Shown: positions 1 through 8,139, counted from the first letter of the stretch. The stretch: DNA of 37,462 nt from JAGOEX01 sp964630905 (GCA_964630905.1 CAZVWR010000030.1:1-37462); one strand, 5' to 3'. Notes: generated from the sequence alone by a model not told the origin. Made by a program: numbers and translations.

Positions 1-61
1 TGACAGAGCCATCTTCTGTTTTGTAGAGGATTATTTCTGAACGGTTTGGTTCTTTGTACAT
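1..61 (-). CDS. RhuM-family protein, N-terminal 20 codons only (runs off left edge)
   Basis: On the minus strand an ATG at 61-59 opens a frame that stays open to the window edge. It gives about 20 residues whose core, SEIILYKTEDGSV, matches the start of RhuM-type (virulence RhuM family) proteins, which typically begin with a variant of EIILYQTEDGKT. A good Shine-Dalgarno (AAGGAAG on the minus strand, about 70-76) lies at normal spacing. RhuM proteins are common accessory genes in genomic islands and near restriction or toxin modules; their biochemical role is unsettled. With only the N-terminus visible, the family call rests on one short motif, and intactness beyond the edge cannot be judged. 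Confidence 0.6.
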   Translation of the reverse strand, partial: MYKEPNRSEIILYKTEDGSV

Positions 62-184
62 TAATTTTCTTCCTTTTTCACTGAACTGAAAAACTATAAG
101 AAATTAAACAACTTCGGTCAAGGAAAAACACAAGCAGTTTATGATTGCGTGGAAAGGTGGAAACTTCTCTTTGTTTTCGGTTAA

Positions 185-213
185 TTGGACAACTTTTCTA
201 AAATAAATAGAAT
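185..213 (+). promoter_or_regulatory. Sigma70-like promoter for the cyclophilin lipoprotein
   Basis: TTGGAC (185-190) and TAGAAT (208-213) are separated by 17 nt. The predicted transcript starts about 20 nt before the ATG at 240. A TTG codon at 213, which would extend the reading frame upstream, falls inside the -10 box, which supports the ATG at 240 as the true start. Confidence 0.5.
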
Positions 214-239
214 TGCGAAAGAAATTTTGGAGGTGCTTA

Positions 240-959
240 ATGCGTTATTTTCTGTTTTTACTTGTTGCGATGGTTTTCATTTCATGCGGAAATGAAGATA
301 AAAAAACAAATGACAGTGATTTTTTATCCGATGATGTTGAAGTTGCTGATGAATTATCCGACGACCTGTCCGACGAAGTTTTAACGGAGTCGGATGATGT
401 GATTGACGAAACGGTTGATGAAGATGTTGTTTCCGGTCCGGTTCCAACTGATTTTGTATTGCTGAAAACGAATAAAGGGGAGATCACGATCGGTCTTTTT
501 GAAACGGAAGTGCCTGATACTGTAGCGAATTTTAAGCAGTATGCAACTGACAAGTTCTATGACGGACTGATATTCCACCGGATAGTTCCGGGATTTGTGA
601 TTCAGGGCGGGGGATATGACATAGACCTTGTTGCAAGGGAAACCCGAGAGAGCATAGATTTTGAAGGAAGTCCGCTGATCAAGCATGTCAAATATGTCGT
701 TTCAATGGCAAGATCAACAAGCATTCATTCAGCAACATCTCAGTTTTTCATAATGCTTGACACATTTCCCCACCTTGATTACACAAGCGATGAAGACTTT
801 ATGGATAAAGAGAATTTCCCCTGCACAGCTTTCGGAATTGTAACAGAAGGATTTGAAATCGTTGATGAAATAGCCGAAGTTGAAACTGAAACTCTTGGAA
901 TGTTTGAAGGAGTCCCCGTCGAACCCGTCATCATTGAAAGCGCAGAGCTGGTTAATTAA
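240..959 (+). CDS. Cyclophilin-type peptidyl-prolyl isomerase lipoprotein
   Basis: 239-aa lipoprotein predicted to catalyse cis-trans isomerisation of prolyl bonds outside the cytoplasm. Residues 1-16 are a signal peptide ending in a lipobox (FISC, then Gly). An acidic linker rich in Asp, Glu and Val follows to about residue 65. The rest is a single cyclophilin domain: the FHRIVPGFVIQGG motif carries the family's catalytic Arg and hydrophobic residues, and SQFFI corresponds to the second active-site strand. The Trp of human cyclophilin A is not evident, as in many bacterial forms, and an acidic insert (TSDEDFMDKEN) interrupts the region before TAFGIV. The start at 240 is chosen because GGAGGT sits at 229-234. 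The next gene begins 9 nt after the stop and is probably co-transcribed. The linker contains a DNA module shared with the lipoprotein at 25653. Confidence 0.9.
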   Translation: MRYFLFLLVAMVFISCGNEDKKTNDSDFLSDDVEVADELSDDLSDEVLTESDDVIDETVDEDVVSGPVPTDFVLLKTNKGEITIGLFETEVPDTVANFKQYATDKFYDGLIFHRIVPGFVIQGGGYDIDLVARETRESIDFEGSPLIKHVKYVVSMARSTSIHSATSQFFIMLDTFPHLDYTSDEDFMDKENFPCTAFGIVTEGFEIVDEIAEVETETLGMFEGVPVEPVIIESAELVN

Positions 960-968
960 GGGAATCAA

Positions 969-2714
969 ATGTTGTCAGTTTTAAGAAAAGCAGAAAGATT
1001 CATCAATTTTAAAACTGTTGCAATTATCAACATTTTCATACTGACATATCTCATAATAAAACTTGACAGTTCGTCAGATATTTCATTCTTTTCCATTCCA
1101 ATAAATTATATTTTACAAAGTTCAATCATTTTCCAAATTTCTGTCAGCACATTATGCCTGTTTATTTACTGGTATAGCTCAATTAAAGGAAAAAATTGGT
1201 GCGGAGCACTTTCTTTTTCAATTTTGTTTCTTTGTCTTACTTTAATTCTGACGATTTTGGTTTATGGGGAATTAATACTTATCATGACATCTCCTTTGAT
1301 CTTGAGCATTATTTTTATTCTTGAGATTTTGATGATCTTTAGCGAAAGAAGAAAATCGCAGATAAAATCAAGCAAGTGGGTCAACCTTTCAATTCGTTCA
1401 ATTGCAATTGTCTGGGGATTGTTTTTCTTCTGTATTTTTGGAATTCTTTTTTCTGTGGTTTATTTCGAGATTGATCCGGAGTTGAAAAGACCTGAAAATG
1501 TCCAGAAATTCACTGTGTCAAAGAAAAATGGAAAAGATTGTTTGGAAAGGCTTTCTATTTTTGGTTTTTCAATTGAGATTCCATGCGGAATGAAAATTAA
1601 GTCTTACTCGGAAAAATCTTCAAATGGAGCTTTCGGCGAAAGCATTATTATTTACAATCCTGAAAATAACGCTGAAATTAAAATAATAAATGGTCGGCAT
1701 GTGACTGATATCACAGGCAGTTTGTTAAAAGGAATACCTTTAAAATACATTTTATCAATAAGGATGTCAGAGTCCTTCAGTATTTATGAATTCATTTTAA
1801 AAATATTTTATAAAACCATGTCGTTAAAGTTTTTTGAAACACCTGTATTTATTGGCTTTTATGCTGATTATGAATATGAGTTCTGGCTTGGCGACGAACA
1901 AAGATCAATAACAATGATTTTTAACTACGATTACAAAATGAATGATGGTCATGGTTCAATTCTGGCAGGGGTTAGAGAAAGTTCAGAAAACGAAAAAGAT
2001 GCTGTCGCAACTTTCAAAAAAGAAAATCCTGACAAAATACAAAACAATAGAGAACATTATTTGTCCCACAAAATAATTAAGGAAGTTGATGAAGCATGTG
2101 AAGGTGGCATTGAAAAAGCATGTGAACATTTCATTAAAGAGAATGAAATTTCTTCAGAGAGCATCTCCAAAATGTTTCCGGACAAGAAAACAAGTTATGG
2201 AAAAGAGTGGAATAATTTTTCCACAATAGAATCAGCTTGCTTTAAAGGTATCAAGCAGGCATGCGACATATTGGAGGTTCCAGCTGATTTGAAGGAAATG
2301 AGAAAACACTCTGTTGATGAATGTGAAAAGGGTAATGTTGCTAAGTGTGAAATATTTATATCAATGGTATACAAAGGCATCGGAGGAGAAAAAGACAAGA
2401 CATTGAAATTTAAATATCAAAAGAAATCCTGCGAACTGCTGAATGTAAAATCCTGTCTTGGAATTGGAAATATATTGAGTGAAGGAAAAGAAGTTCCTTT
2501 AAATTGTGAAGAAGCAGTGAAATATTACACAATAGGATGCGATAATTCATATGATGGAGGAACTTGCATGAGCCTTGGGCATCTCTGGAAAAACGGGAAA
2601 GGTTGCAAAATTGATCTTGAAAAAGCAGCTTTTTATTATAAAAAATCTTGTGAAAAAGGGGAGTCCATTTCATGTAAATATTATGATGAAGTTATAGAAG
2701 AAATAAAAAAATAA
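969..2714 (+). CDS. Polytopic membrane protein with cysteine-paired Sel1-like repeats
   Basis: 581 aa. The N-terminal ~170 residues hold about four or five hydrophobic segments. A soluble middle region of no recognised family follows (about 180-370). The C-terminal ~200 residues contain Sel1-like (TPR-like) repeats such as KDKTLKFKYQKKSCE and LEKAAFYYKKSCE. At least six Cys pairs spaced C-x7/8-C occur, for example CEKGNVAKC, CELLNVKSC and CEKGESISC. This spacing is typical of Helicobacter Hcp-type disulfide-bonded Sel1 proteins, so the repeats are probably outside the cytoplasm and serve protein-protein contacts. An AAGGGA Shine-Dalgarno overlaps the preceding stop, implying an operon with the cyclophilin. 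No enzymatic motif is visible and the function is unknown. Confidence 0.75.
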   Translation: MLSVLRKAERFINFKTVAIINIFILTYLIIKLDSSSDISFFSIPINYILQSSIIFQISVSTLCLFIYWYSSIKGKNWCGALSFSILFLCLTLILTILVYGELILIMTSPLILSIIFILEILMIFSERRKSQIKSSKWVNLSIRSIAIVWGLFFFCIFGILFSVVYFEIDPELKRPENVQKFTVSKKNGKDCLERLSIFGFSIEIPCGMKIKSYSEKSSNGAFGESIIIYNPENNAEIKIINGRHVTDITGSLLKGIPLKYILSIRMSESFSIYEFILKIFYKTMSLKFFETPVFIGFYADYEYEFWLGDEQRSITMIFNYDYKMNDGHGSILAGVRESSENEKDAVATFKKENPDKIQNNREHYLSHKIIKEVDEACEGGIEKACEHFIKENEISSESISKMFPDKKTSYGKEWNNFSTIESACFKGIKQACDILEVPADLKEMRKHSVDECEKGNVAKCEIFISMVYKGIGGEKDKTLKFKYQKKSCELLNVKSCLGIGNILSEGKEVPLNCEEAVKYYTIGCDNSYDGGTCMSLGHLWKNGKGCKIDLEKAAFYYKKSCEKGESISCKYYDEVIEEIKK

Positions 2715-2807
2715 GGAAGATCATTAACATTAAAGCCACTTAAAAAATTATCTAAAATCTATAAACGGTAAAAAGGTTTCGGCAGCGTTTTGTCAATCAT
2801 TACATTA

Positions 2808-2836
2808 TTGACTTAAGATAACAATTCTGCTATGTT
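2808..2836 (+). promoter_or_regulatory. Sigma70-like promoter for the Fic gene
   Basis: TTGACT (2808-2813), a 17-nt spacer and TATGTT (2831-2836) lie about 30 nt upstream of the Fic ATG. The gene also has an AGAGGA Shine-Dalgarno. The 150-nt gap 2715-2864 otherwise shows nothing recognisable. Confidence 0.55.
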
Positions 2837-2864
2837 TTTTTGCTAATTGCTTTAGAGGATTAAT

Positions 2865-3578
2865 ATGAAAAATATAGATCATGGCAGGATTGATCATCTG
2901 CTTTCTTCAATTGATGAGCTGAAGCAGAAAATAGATTCAGTTTCAAAGGGGAAGGAGTTTTTGTGGTCTGCGATTCATGAAAAGATAAGGTATTCATGGA
3001 CTTATAACACAAACGCCATTGAGGGAAGCACTTTGACCGAGGGCGAAACCATCTTTTTTTTAAGAGAAGGTCTTACAGTTGAAGGGAAGCCGTTCAAAGA
3101 TTTTATTGATGCAAGGAACCACCACGAGGCAATTGAATATCTATTTGATTTTGTTACTAAAAAACGAAAAATCAGCTCAGGTTTTATCAAAGAGCTGAAC
3201 GCTCTTTTGCTTAACGGTGTTTCATCCACCCCGGCAATTGATCAGCCGCTAAGATTTAAGGAAGAGATTGAAAAACTGGTTTCGTGGATTCATGGATCAT
3301 CTGAACATCCGGTTGTCGTGTCCGCTGTCACCCATTATGAATTTGTTAGGATACACCCTTTTGATGACGGGAACGGCAGGGAGGCGAGACTGCTGATGAA
3401 CCTTATCCTCATCGAAAACGGTTTTGTCCCGGCAGTGATAAAAAATGAAAAAAGAAGAGAGTACATTAACTCTCTGATCCTTGCAGACAAAGGTGAAATC
3501 TCTGAATTTATTGCTTTTGTTGCTCAATCCGTCATTGATTCAATGACTCTGATTATTTCCGAATTCAGTAAAAATTAA
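2865..3578 (+). CDS. Fic-domain protein (putative AMP-transferase), class II-like, with shortened flap region
   Basis: 237 aa, no signal peptide, so cytoplasmic. The Fic core motif HPFDDGNGREAR (His164 to Arg175) has the catalytic His, the acidic residue, the GNGR anion-binding nest and the final Arg. Such proteins usually transfer AMP from ATP to a target hydroxyl. Near the N-terminus TNAIEG (49-54) fits the [S/T]xxxE[G/N] inhibitory helix; its Glu normally blocks ATP binding, so the protein would be auto-inhibited. Only about 15 residues lie between LLLNGV and EEIEKLVSWI, where relatives usually have about 30 including the target-docking flap (R...V.I.G...PP). There is no separate antitoxin gene. 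It stands alone behind its own promoter and converges with the methyltransferase. Target unknown. Confidence 0.85.
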   Translation: MKNIDHGRIDHLLSSIDELKQKIDSVSKGKEFLWSAIHEKIRYSWTYNTNAIEGSTLTEGETIFFLREGLTVEGKPFKDFIDARNHHEAIEYLFDFVTKKRKISSGFIKELNALLLNGVSSTPAIDQPLRFKEEIEKLVSWIHGSSEHPVVVSAVTHYEFVRIHPFDDGNGREARLLMNLILIENGFVPAVIKNEKRREYINSLILADKGEISEFIAFVAQSVIDSMTLIISEFSKN

Positions 3579-3642
3579 CAGAACAATTCAGTTTAAAACA
3601 ATTCAAAAAAAATCGCAACTGGGGTTACAGTAACCTGGGTTT

Positions 3643-4260
3643 CTATATTTCAAAAATCACAAGGCGGTCATTCATTGAGACGATTTTCATGCGGAACTCT
3701 TTTTCTATGTATTTAAAAGTTTCAGGTTGGGCAATAAAAACATGGGTGGGGTCATTTCGGTAATACCATTTTGAAAAGTCTGTCGGCTCCGCATAAATAT
3801 GAGTCATTATATAAAGTTTTCCATTCGATTTGAGAAGGTTTTTCAGCTTTATCAACTCTTTTTCAGGGTGACGAAAATGTTCAAAGACTTCACAGCAGAT
3901 AATATAATCATATTTATCTTCAAAGGCATCTGTGTCAGGATGAAAGAACGGGTCGTAAATTTTTATCAAGTATCCGTTTTCCTTGAGTATTTCTGAAATG
4001 ACAGGAACTCTTCCGCAACCGTAGTCAAGACCTGAGTGCTGAGGGCTGAAATCGTTTATTACTGCATTTATTAAAGGTGCAGTAAAGTTCCTGTATCCGG
4101 CATCATTGATATCATAGTTATGCAGTTCATACCGCTTTTTTTCAAGCTCTGAAGTTAAGTGGAATTTTTCATCCATCACAAAAGCTCTGCACTTTGAACA
4201 GATGAAAAACTTCTCGTCCGCTTTTTGAGTTAAGCGGGTTTTACAAAGTGTGCAGTTCAT
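3643..4260 (-). CDS. SAM-dependent methyltransferase with N-terminal zinc ribbon
   Basis: 205 aa. The first ~25 residues carry two Cys-x2-Cys knuckles (CTLC and CSKC), a small zinc ribbon. A class I methyltransferase domain of the Methyltransf_23 type follows: motif I is LDYGCGRVPVISEIL, YDYIICCEVFEHF is the motif II/post-II region typical of UbiG/Coq-like folds, and LLKSNGKLYIMTH is the next strand. Close relatives are often unnamed small-molecule or glycan methyltransferases, and the substrate cannot be read from sequence. A strong promoter lies 40-70 nt upstream but there is no clear Shine-Dalgarno. A short palindrome, GGTTAC-A-GTAACC at 3623-3635, lies in the 64-nt convergent gap to the Fic gene and could contribute to termination, though its loop is too small for a classic hairpin. 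Confidence 0.8.
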   Translation of the reverse strand: MNCTLCKTRLTQKADEKFFICSKCRAFVMDEKFHLTSELEKKRYELHNYDINDAGYRNFTAPLINAVINDFSPQHSGLDYGCGRVPVISEILKENGYLIKIYDPFFHPDTDAFEDKYDYIICCEVFEHFRHPEKELIKLKNLLKSNGKLYIMTHIYAEPTDFSKWYYRNDPTHVFIAQPETFKYIEKEFRMKIVSMNDRLVIFEI

Positions 4261-4300
4261 GCTGTTTCAAGACCGTTTCAGGTTAAAAAAACATAAAAAT

Positions 4301-4329
4301 ACTATAGTTACAAATTGCTGTATTATCAA
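4301..4329 (-). promoter_or_regulatory. Minus-strand promoter for the zinc-ribbon methyltransferase
   Basis: Read on the minus strand: TTGATA (4329-4324), a 17-nt spacer, TATAGT (4306-4301). It is back to back with a plus-strand TATAAT at 4341-4346 that probably serves the lipoprotein at 4381, although no convincing -35 is seen for the latter. Confidence 0.55.
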
Positions 4330-4380
4330 GAAGATTTATGTATAATCAGCTCGTTTTTAGGTTAATTTCAGGAGGGTATA

Positions 4381-5985
4381 ATGAAGATCTTTAAGATCCT
4401 GCTTATTGTAATGTTTGTTTTTGCTGTTATTTCATGTTCAGACAAAAAAAGTGAAATCTTTGATGAAGATATCATTGATGAAACTGCTGCAGACATAGAT
4501 TCAGAAATTGACACGGAGATCGCCGATGATGTGTCTGATAACGGAGACACGGCTATCGATGAGGATATTATAATTATAGATGAAGAAGAGAACGATACTG
4601 ACGAAACAATTTCTGATGATGATTCCGTTTCCTCAACATGTGCCGATGCCGCACCGGAAGTTGAATGTGCTTCGGGAGCAGGACTCGTAGAGCAGAAATG
4701 CATTGAAGATAAGTGGACATCAACTCCCTGGTGCTGTTACAAGGATGATGAAAGACTTTGTTCCCGTCAATATCAGGCAGTTGATGAATATGTAGATAAA
4801 GTGAGCTCAATTCTTGCAGATGATGACGAAACTGTCTATGTCGCAGGAACAGTAAGAAAATCCGACTACGATCCGGCAGACATATATTTTACATATTTCA
4901 AAGGGGATTCACCTTCAGCAGTTAAGATCATCGGCAGTTCCACAGTTCATGAAACAGCCGCTGAAATGATAAGATTCGGTGACGGATTTCTTATCGCGGG
5001 AACTGCTAACGGCTCATTCAATGAAGGAACTCACGGCGGCGGAACCGATATTATTCTCATTAATATTGATAAAACAGGGAATATTATCTGGTCAAAACAG
5101 ATAGGCGGCAGTGCAAATGAAGATGCAACATCCATCACGCTCCTTTCTGACGGATCAATAGCTGTCGCAGGTCTTGTCAACGGATCTTTTGACGGACACG
5201 AATACAGTGATGCAGGTGTAAATATGTCAGATCCTGTACTGATAAAATTTGATAAAGATGGAAACAAGCTCTGGAGCAGGACGATTGCAACAACTAATCG
5301 TGAAAATACAAATTATTCACAAAATCCAAGAATTGCTAAGGGAAATGACGGCTCGGTTTTTATTGCAGGAGCAACTCTAAGCAATATGTTTGACACTAAT
5401 CTTGGCAGTTTTGATGCGTATGTTGCAAGATTCAGCAAAGACGGAACAATGCTTTGCGGCACACAGTTCGGAACGGATAAAGCTGATTCAGTAAATGCTT
5501 TAATAAGTGAAGGGAACGGTGTCATCATGACAGGTTCAACTGAAGGCGCTTTCCCCGGAAAGACAACTGGAGGAACACAGTGTATGGGAGGAGCCTGTCA
5601 GGATGTTATTGTGATAAATGCTGATGAAAATTGCGTTGTAGATGAAGATGATCTTATGCAGTTTGGTTCTGCAGGACATGAAGCCGGACACAGCATTGTT
5701 AAAAACGGAAACAGGATCGTTATTTCAGCACACACAAACGGACTTTTTGAAGACATCATTTTTGCAGGTGAAGATGTTGATAAGCACGAAGAGGACATTC
5801 TTCTTGTCGAAATAGAAGGAAGTATAGTGAAAACTACTCAAATCGGTTCAGAAAGCCAGTGGGAATATGGACTTGCCGCGACATACGGAGATGCATTTTA
5901 TATAGCAGGACAGACTCCCGGACTTCTTGGAATCGAACATCCCGCTTTTGCAAAAGATGATATTGTTATTATCAGAATAAAATAA
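4381..5985 (+). CDS. Lipoprotein with SBBP/beta-propeller-like repeats
   Basis: 534 aa. The signal peptide ends in lipobox VISC-S at about residue 19. A very acidic Asp/Glu/Ile linker runs to about residue 80. A short Cys-rich stretch follows (CADAAPEVEC ... WCCYKDDERLC). The remaining ~400 residues are degenerate repeats of about 55 residues of the type 'GNIIWSKQIGGSANEDATSI...GSIAVAGLVNGSFDG', the SBBP (beta-propeller repeat, PF06739-like) pattern. It is probably a surface beta-propeller; no catalytic motif is seen. Shine-Dalgarno AGGAGG at 4370-4375 and a TATAAT at 4341 precede it. It has the same architecture as the lipoprotein at 17731, but its repeats are far more diverged. It converges with the next gene with only 12 nt between stop codons. 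Confidence 0.8.
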   Translation: MKIFKILLIVMFVFAVISCSDKKSEIFDEDIIDETAADIDSEIDTEIADDVSDNGDTAIDEDIIIIDEEENDTDETISDDDSVSSTCADAAPEVECASGAGLVEQKCIEDKWTSTPWCCYKDDERLCSRQYQAVDEYVDKVSSILADDDETVYVAGTVRKSDYDPADIYFTYFKGDSPSAVKIIGSSTVHETAAEMIRFGDGFLIAGTANGSFNEGTHGGGTDIILINIDKTGNIIWSKQIGGSANEDATSITLLSDGSIAVAGLVNGSFDGHEYSDAGVNMSDPVLIKFDKDGNKLWSRTIATTNRENTNYSQNPRIAKGNDGSVFIAGATLSNMFDTNLGSFDAYVARFSKDGTMLCGTQFGTDKADSVNALISEGNGVIMTGSTEGAFPGKTTGGTQCMGGACQDVIVINADENCVVDEDDLMQFGSAGHEAGHSIVKNGNRIVISAHTNGLFEDIIFAGEDVDKHEEDILLVEIEGSIVKTTQIGSESQWEYGLAATYGDAFYIAGQTPGLLGIEHPAFAKDDIVIIRIK

Positions 5986-5997
5986 GATACATATCTC

Positions 5998-7095
5998 TCA
6001 GTAACATTCACCTATCGGTTCTGAACTAGGATCTTCAGGATTTCTTTTTGCATTAACCCAGTCGTAGTAATCCTGCTGATTCCAGATTGGAACGAGGACA
6101 GCATCTGTAAAATCAAAACGGCAGGTTTTATAGCTTTTTGCATCTGTAGCAATTCCATATTCAGTCATTGCGATATCAGATACTACGGCATCCCCTTGAA
6201 TATGCAGATCTGAGTCAGGAGCCGGAAGAGAGCCGTCCCATTTTATTATAGCTATTACTTTCCACTCATTCAGCCTGATCTTGAAATCTTTTGTATCTGC
6301 TGAATAATTATCAGCAGGTCGATTCCCGCTTGCAGCTCTTGGAACTTCGACTCCGTCAACAGTTATCTGAACTCTTGCATCAACTTCATTGGCTGCTCCT
6401 TCACCTTTATAGTCGGGATCGCAGGTGTTTTTCCCATCTTCGTATTTTGATGTGCATGCCGCATATCCTACAACTACAAGATACTGATCGCTTATCATTC
6501 CTTGATCAAGCCAGAGATCACCGTCTGTGTCCTTGAGAGAGCCGAGAGCGATCCTTTCCGGACTTTCATAATTATTTCCTCCCCATGAGTTATCCAATTC
6601 AAGGGCAGCGTTCCATTCTATAGTTTCCAGAACATTTGCACTATTTATTCCTGAATCTGAAAAAGAACAGTCATCGTGACGGAAAAATCTGAAATCAGAC
6701 GGATCTGTTTCATCAAGTGTTTTTCCTGCGGGCTTTGCGTTTGTACCCATTACACCTTCAAGAGGAGTGTATCCGTATTCAGGCGCTTCGAGACTTTTCC
6801 TTTTAATAAGATGAAGGTCAAGATCTATTCTTGTTCCTTCTACATCGGATTCTGATTCAGCGACTGATTTAAAGCCCTGTTTCCAGGTAAGGTTTATTAC
6901 AACTCTTGCTCCCGGACCGACATCGGCAGTATCTTCCGTATTTCCAAAATTATCATCATCTGTAGCGGTGTCAGCAATATCAGCAGTTTCGTCAATATCA
7001 TTTTCTGCCTTGCCGTTATTATTATCACCTCCGCACGACACAAGGAAAAAAATGAAAAAGATAATAAATACAACCTTAATAAAATTTCTTTTCAT
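5998..7095 (-). CDS. Lipoprotein with an 'LDLHL' beta-sandwich-like domain, function unknown
   Basis: 365 aa. The signal peptide has a lipobox, LVSC-G, then a short Asn/Asp-rich linker. The body contains TRIDLDLHLI, then FRHDDCSFSD, and later ERIALGSLKDTDG and YLVVVGYAACTS. This order (a 'DLDLHL' strand, a Cys-containing segment, and a closing strand with G-Y) recalls secreted proteins with DUF2135/YfaP-like beta-sandwiches that often follow VWA domains; I hold this only as a resemblance. A second strand set, IIKWDGSLPAPDSDLHIQG, may repeat the theme. The start at 7095 is preferred over an in-frame ATG 30 nt upstream because it puts the signal peptide in a normal position and GGGGGCT lies just before it. 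Binding role inferred only. Confidence 0.65.
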   Translation of the reverse strand: MKRNFIKVVFIIFFIFFLVSCGGDNNNGKAENDIDETADIADTATDDDNFGNTEDTADVGPGARVVINLTWKQGFKSVAESESDVEGTRIDLDLHLIKRKSLEAPEYGYTPLEGVMGTNAKPAGKTLDETDPSDFRFFRHDDCSFSDSGINSANVLETIEWNAALELDNSWGGNNYESPERIALGSLKDTDGDLWLDQGMISDQYLVVVGYAACTSKYEDGKNTCDPDYKGEGAANEVDARVQITVDGVEVPRAASGNRPADNYSADTKDFKIRLNEWKVIAIIKWDGSLPAPDSDLHIQGDAVVSDIAMTEYGIATDAKSYKTCRFDFTDAVLVPIWNQQDYYDWVNAKRNPEDPSSEPIGECY

Positions 7096-7264
7096 TGTAG
7101 CCCCCATAAATAAAAATAATAACACTCATTAACAATGCAAATTCACCAATTAGCGCTTCCAATTGTCATGATTCAATTTTAAACACCATATATTTAGTTC
7201 GTGTCATGATCTGTTTTTACGAAAAAAAATGTTGAAAGAGAATGAATTTGATTTAAGTTAGAAT

Positions 7265-7654
7265 TTACTTGCCGTCGTAATGCTGTTTTTTGTGAGGACA
7301 GTCATCGTGACCTTTTTTTGCATCCTTGTCCTTGCAGCCGCAACCGCTTTTTTCACCTTTTTTGCAGTCGCCTTTTTTGCAGTCACAGTTTTTGTCTTTT
7401 TTGCAGTCACACTTTTTGCAGTCACACTCTTTGTCGCCTTTGCATCCGCACTTGCAGTCCTTACAGCCTTTGCATTTGCACTCTTTTCCTTCCTTGCATC
7501 CGCACTTGCAGTTTTCACAGTCTTTGCAGTCACATGTCTTTACTTCAGAACCTTTAGCTTCTTTGTCACAACACTTTTCTTTCGCTGAAACATAACCGGT
7601 TGAAAGAAGTGCAAACGCCAGCATAACCATCGAAATCTTCATGATCTTTTTCAT
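7265..7654 (-). CDS. Exported Cys/Lys-rich metallothionein-like protein
   Basis: 129 aa. A clear Sec signal peptide (about 1-24, ending VSA-KEK) precedes a mature part of about 105 residues with about 24 Cys, mostly in C-x-C, C-x2-C and C-K-x-C spacings (for example CENCKCGCKEGKECKC), together with abundant Lys, Asp and Gly. No aromatic residues occur except a Tyr and His near the C-terminus (CPHKKQHYDGK). This is what metal-thiolate clusters look like; low-complexity repetition within the Cys region suggests internal expansion. Bacterial metallothioneins are normally cytoplasmic, so an exported form is unusual. A GGAG Shine-Dalgarno precedes the ATG. It lies 57 nt downstream of another small Cys-rich exported protein and probably shares its promoter. 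The bound metal is unknown. Confidence 0.65.
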   Translation of the reverse strand: MKKIMKISMVMLAFALLSTGYVSAKEKCCDKEAKGSEVKTCDCKDCENCKCGCKEGKECKCKGCKDCKCGCKGDKECDCKKCDCKKDKNCDCKKGDCKKGEKSGCGCKDKDAKKGHDDCPHKKQHYDGK

Positions 7655-7711
7655 CTTTATCTCCGTAAAGTTAAATTAATTTTTTAAACAAAATTGGATT
7701 TCCAAGTCAGA

Positions 7712-8086
7712 TCAACACCTTAAGACAATACTTGAAAGGTTCGACAGCGGTCTTGACCGAGAGGAGTGGTCAGATCTATATATCGGTCTGAAAACCGGTA
7801 TTTTGGAAAGTTGGAGGGATTCAGAAGGATTAAAAAATCCCGCTGAAACCGTTTCGTCAAACTCTGAATTCAGATAATTTTCATTTTCAGGTCTTTGCTG
7901 AACAATATCAAGAGAAGGTATATCAACCGTTTTGCAGTTGTTGCCGCAACACGGCATTTTGATGGACGGACTGTCTTTGCAACAGCATGAAAGATGCACT
8001 TCGCCATTATTTTTGAAACAAAGTTCTTTCCCGTCAAAAATAAAAGTGAAAATTGAAACGATAAGAAGAAGCGTAGTCAATTTCAT
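7712..8086 (-). CDS. Small exported Cys-rich protein (C-F-x-x-N-G ... V-D-I-P pattern)
   Basis: 124 aa. A hydrophobic N-terminal signal segment is followed by KELCFKNNGEVHLSCCCKDS and CCGNNCKTVDIPSLD. The order 'LC-x-x-(D/N)G-(E/H)-V ... C ... C-x-(T/V)-D-I-P' is seen in a widespread unnamed family of small bacterial periplasmic proteins; this is recognition of a pattern, not an assignment. The C-terminal ~60 residues are polar and unremarkable. The ATG at 8086 is chosen over an upstream TTG (8098) because GGAG lies directly before it. It is the first gene of a two-gene operon with the metallothionein-like protein, behind a strong promoter. Together they suggest metal handling in the envelope (inference). 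Confidence 0.55.
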   Translation of the reverse strand: MKLTTLLLIVSIFTFIFDGKELCFKNNGEVHLSCCCKDSPSIKMPCCGNNCKTVDIPSLDIVQQRPENENYLNSEFDETVSAGFFNPSESLQLSKIPVFRPIYRSDHSSRSRPLSNLSSIVLRC

Positions 8087-8110
8087 AAAGATCTCCAAAA
8101 ACCAGAACTA

Positions 8111-8139
8111 ATTTTAAATGGTATTGGAAGTTAAGTCAA
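8111..8139 (-). promoter_or_regulatory. Strong sigma70-like promoter for the Cys-rich operon
   Basis: Minus strand TTGACT (8139-8134), 17-nt spacer, TAAAAT (8116-8111). The start codon at 8086 follows after a short leader. No metal-regulator palindrome is obvious between the promoter and the gene. Confidence 0.65.

Noticed and set aside
213..239. Longer N-terminus of the cyclophilin lipoprotein from TTG at 213
   Set aside because: The TTG overlaps the predicted -10 box and would put nine extra residues before a normal lipoprotein signal; GGAGGT before 240 fits better.
3621..3638. Intrinsic terminator between the Fic and methyltransferase genes
   Set aside because: The palindrome GGTTAC-A-GTAACC leaves almost no loop and the T-run on the minus strand is about 7 nt away, so it is not a convincing terminator.
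7280..7595. Long plus-strand frames opposite the Cys-rich gene
   Set aside because: They are low-complexity shadows (Phe/Ala/Leu/Gln-rich) of the Cys/Lys codons on the minus strand, without a Shine-Dalgarno.
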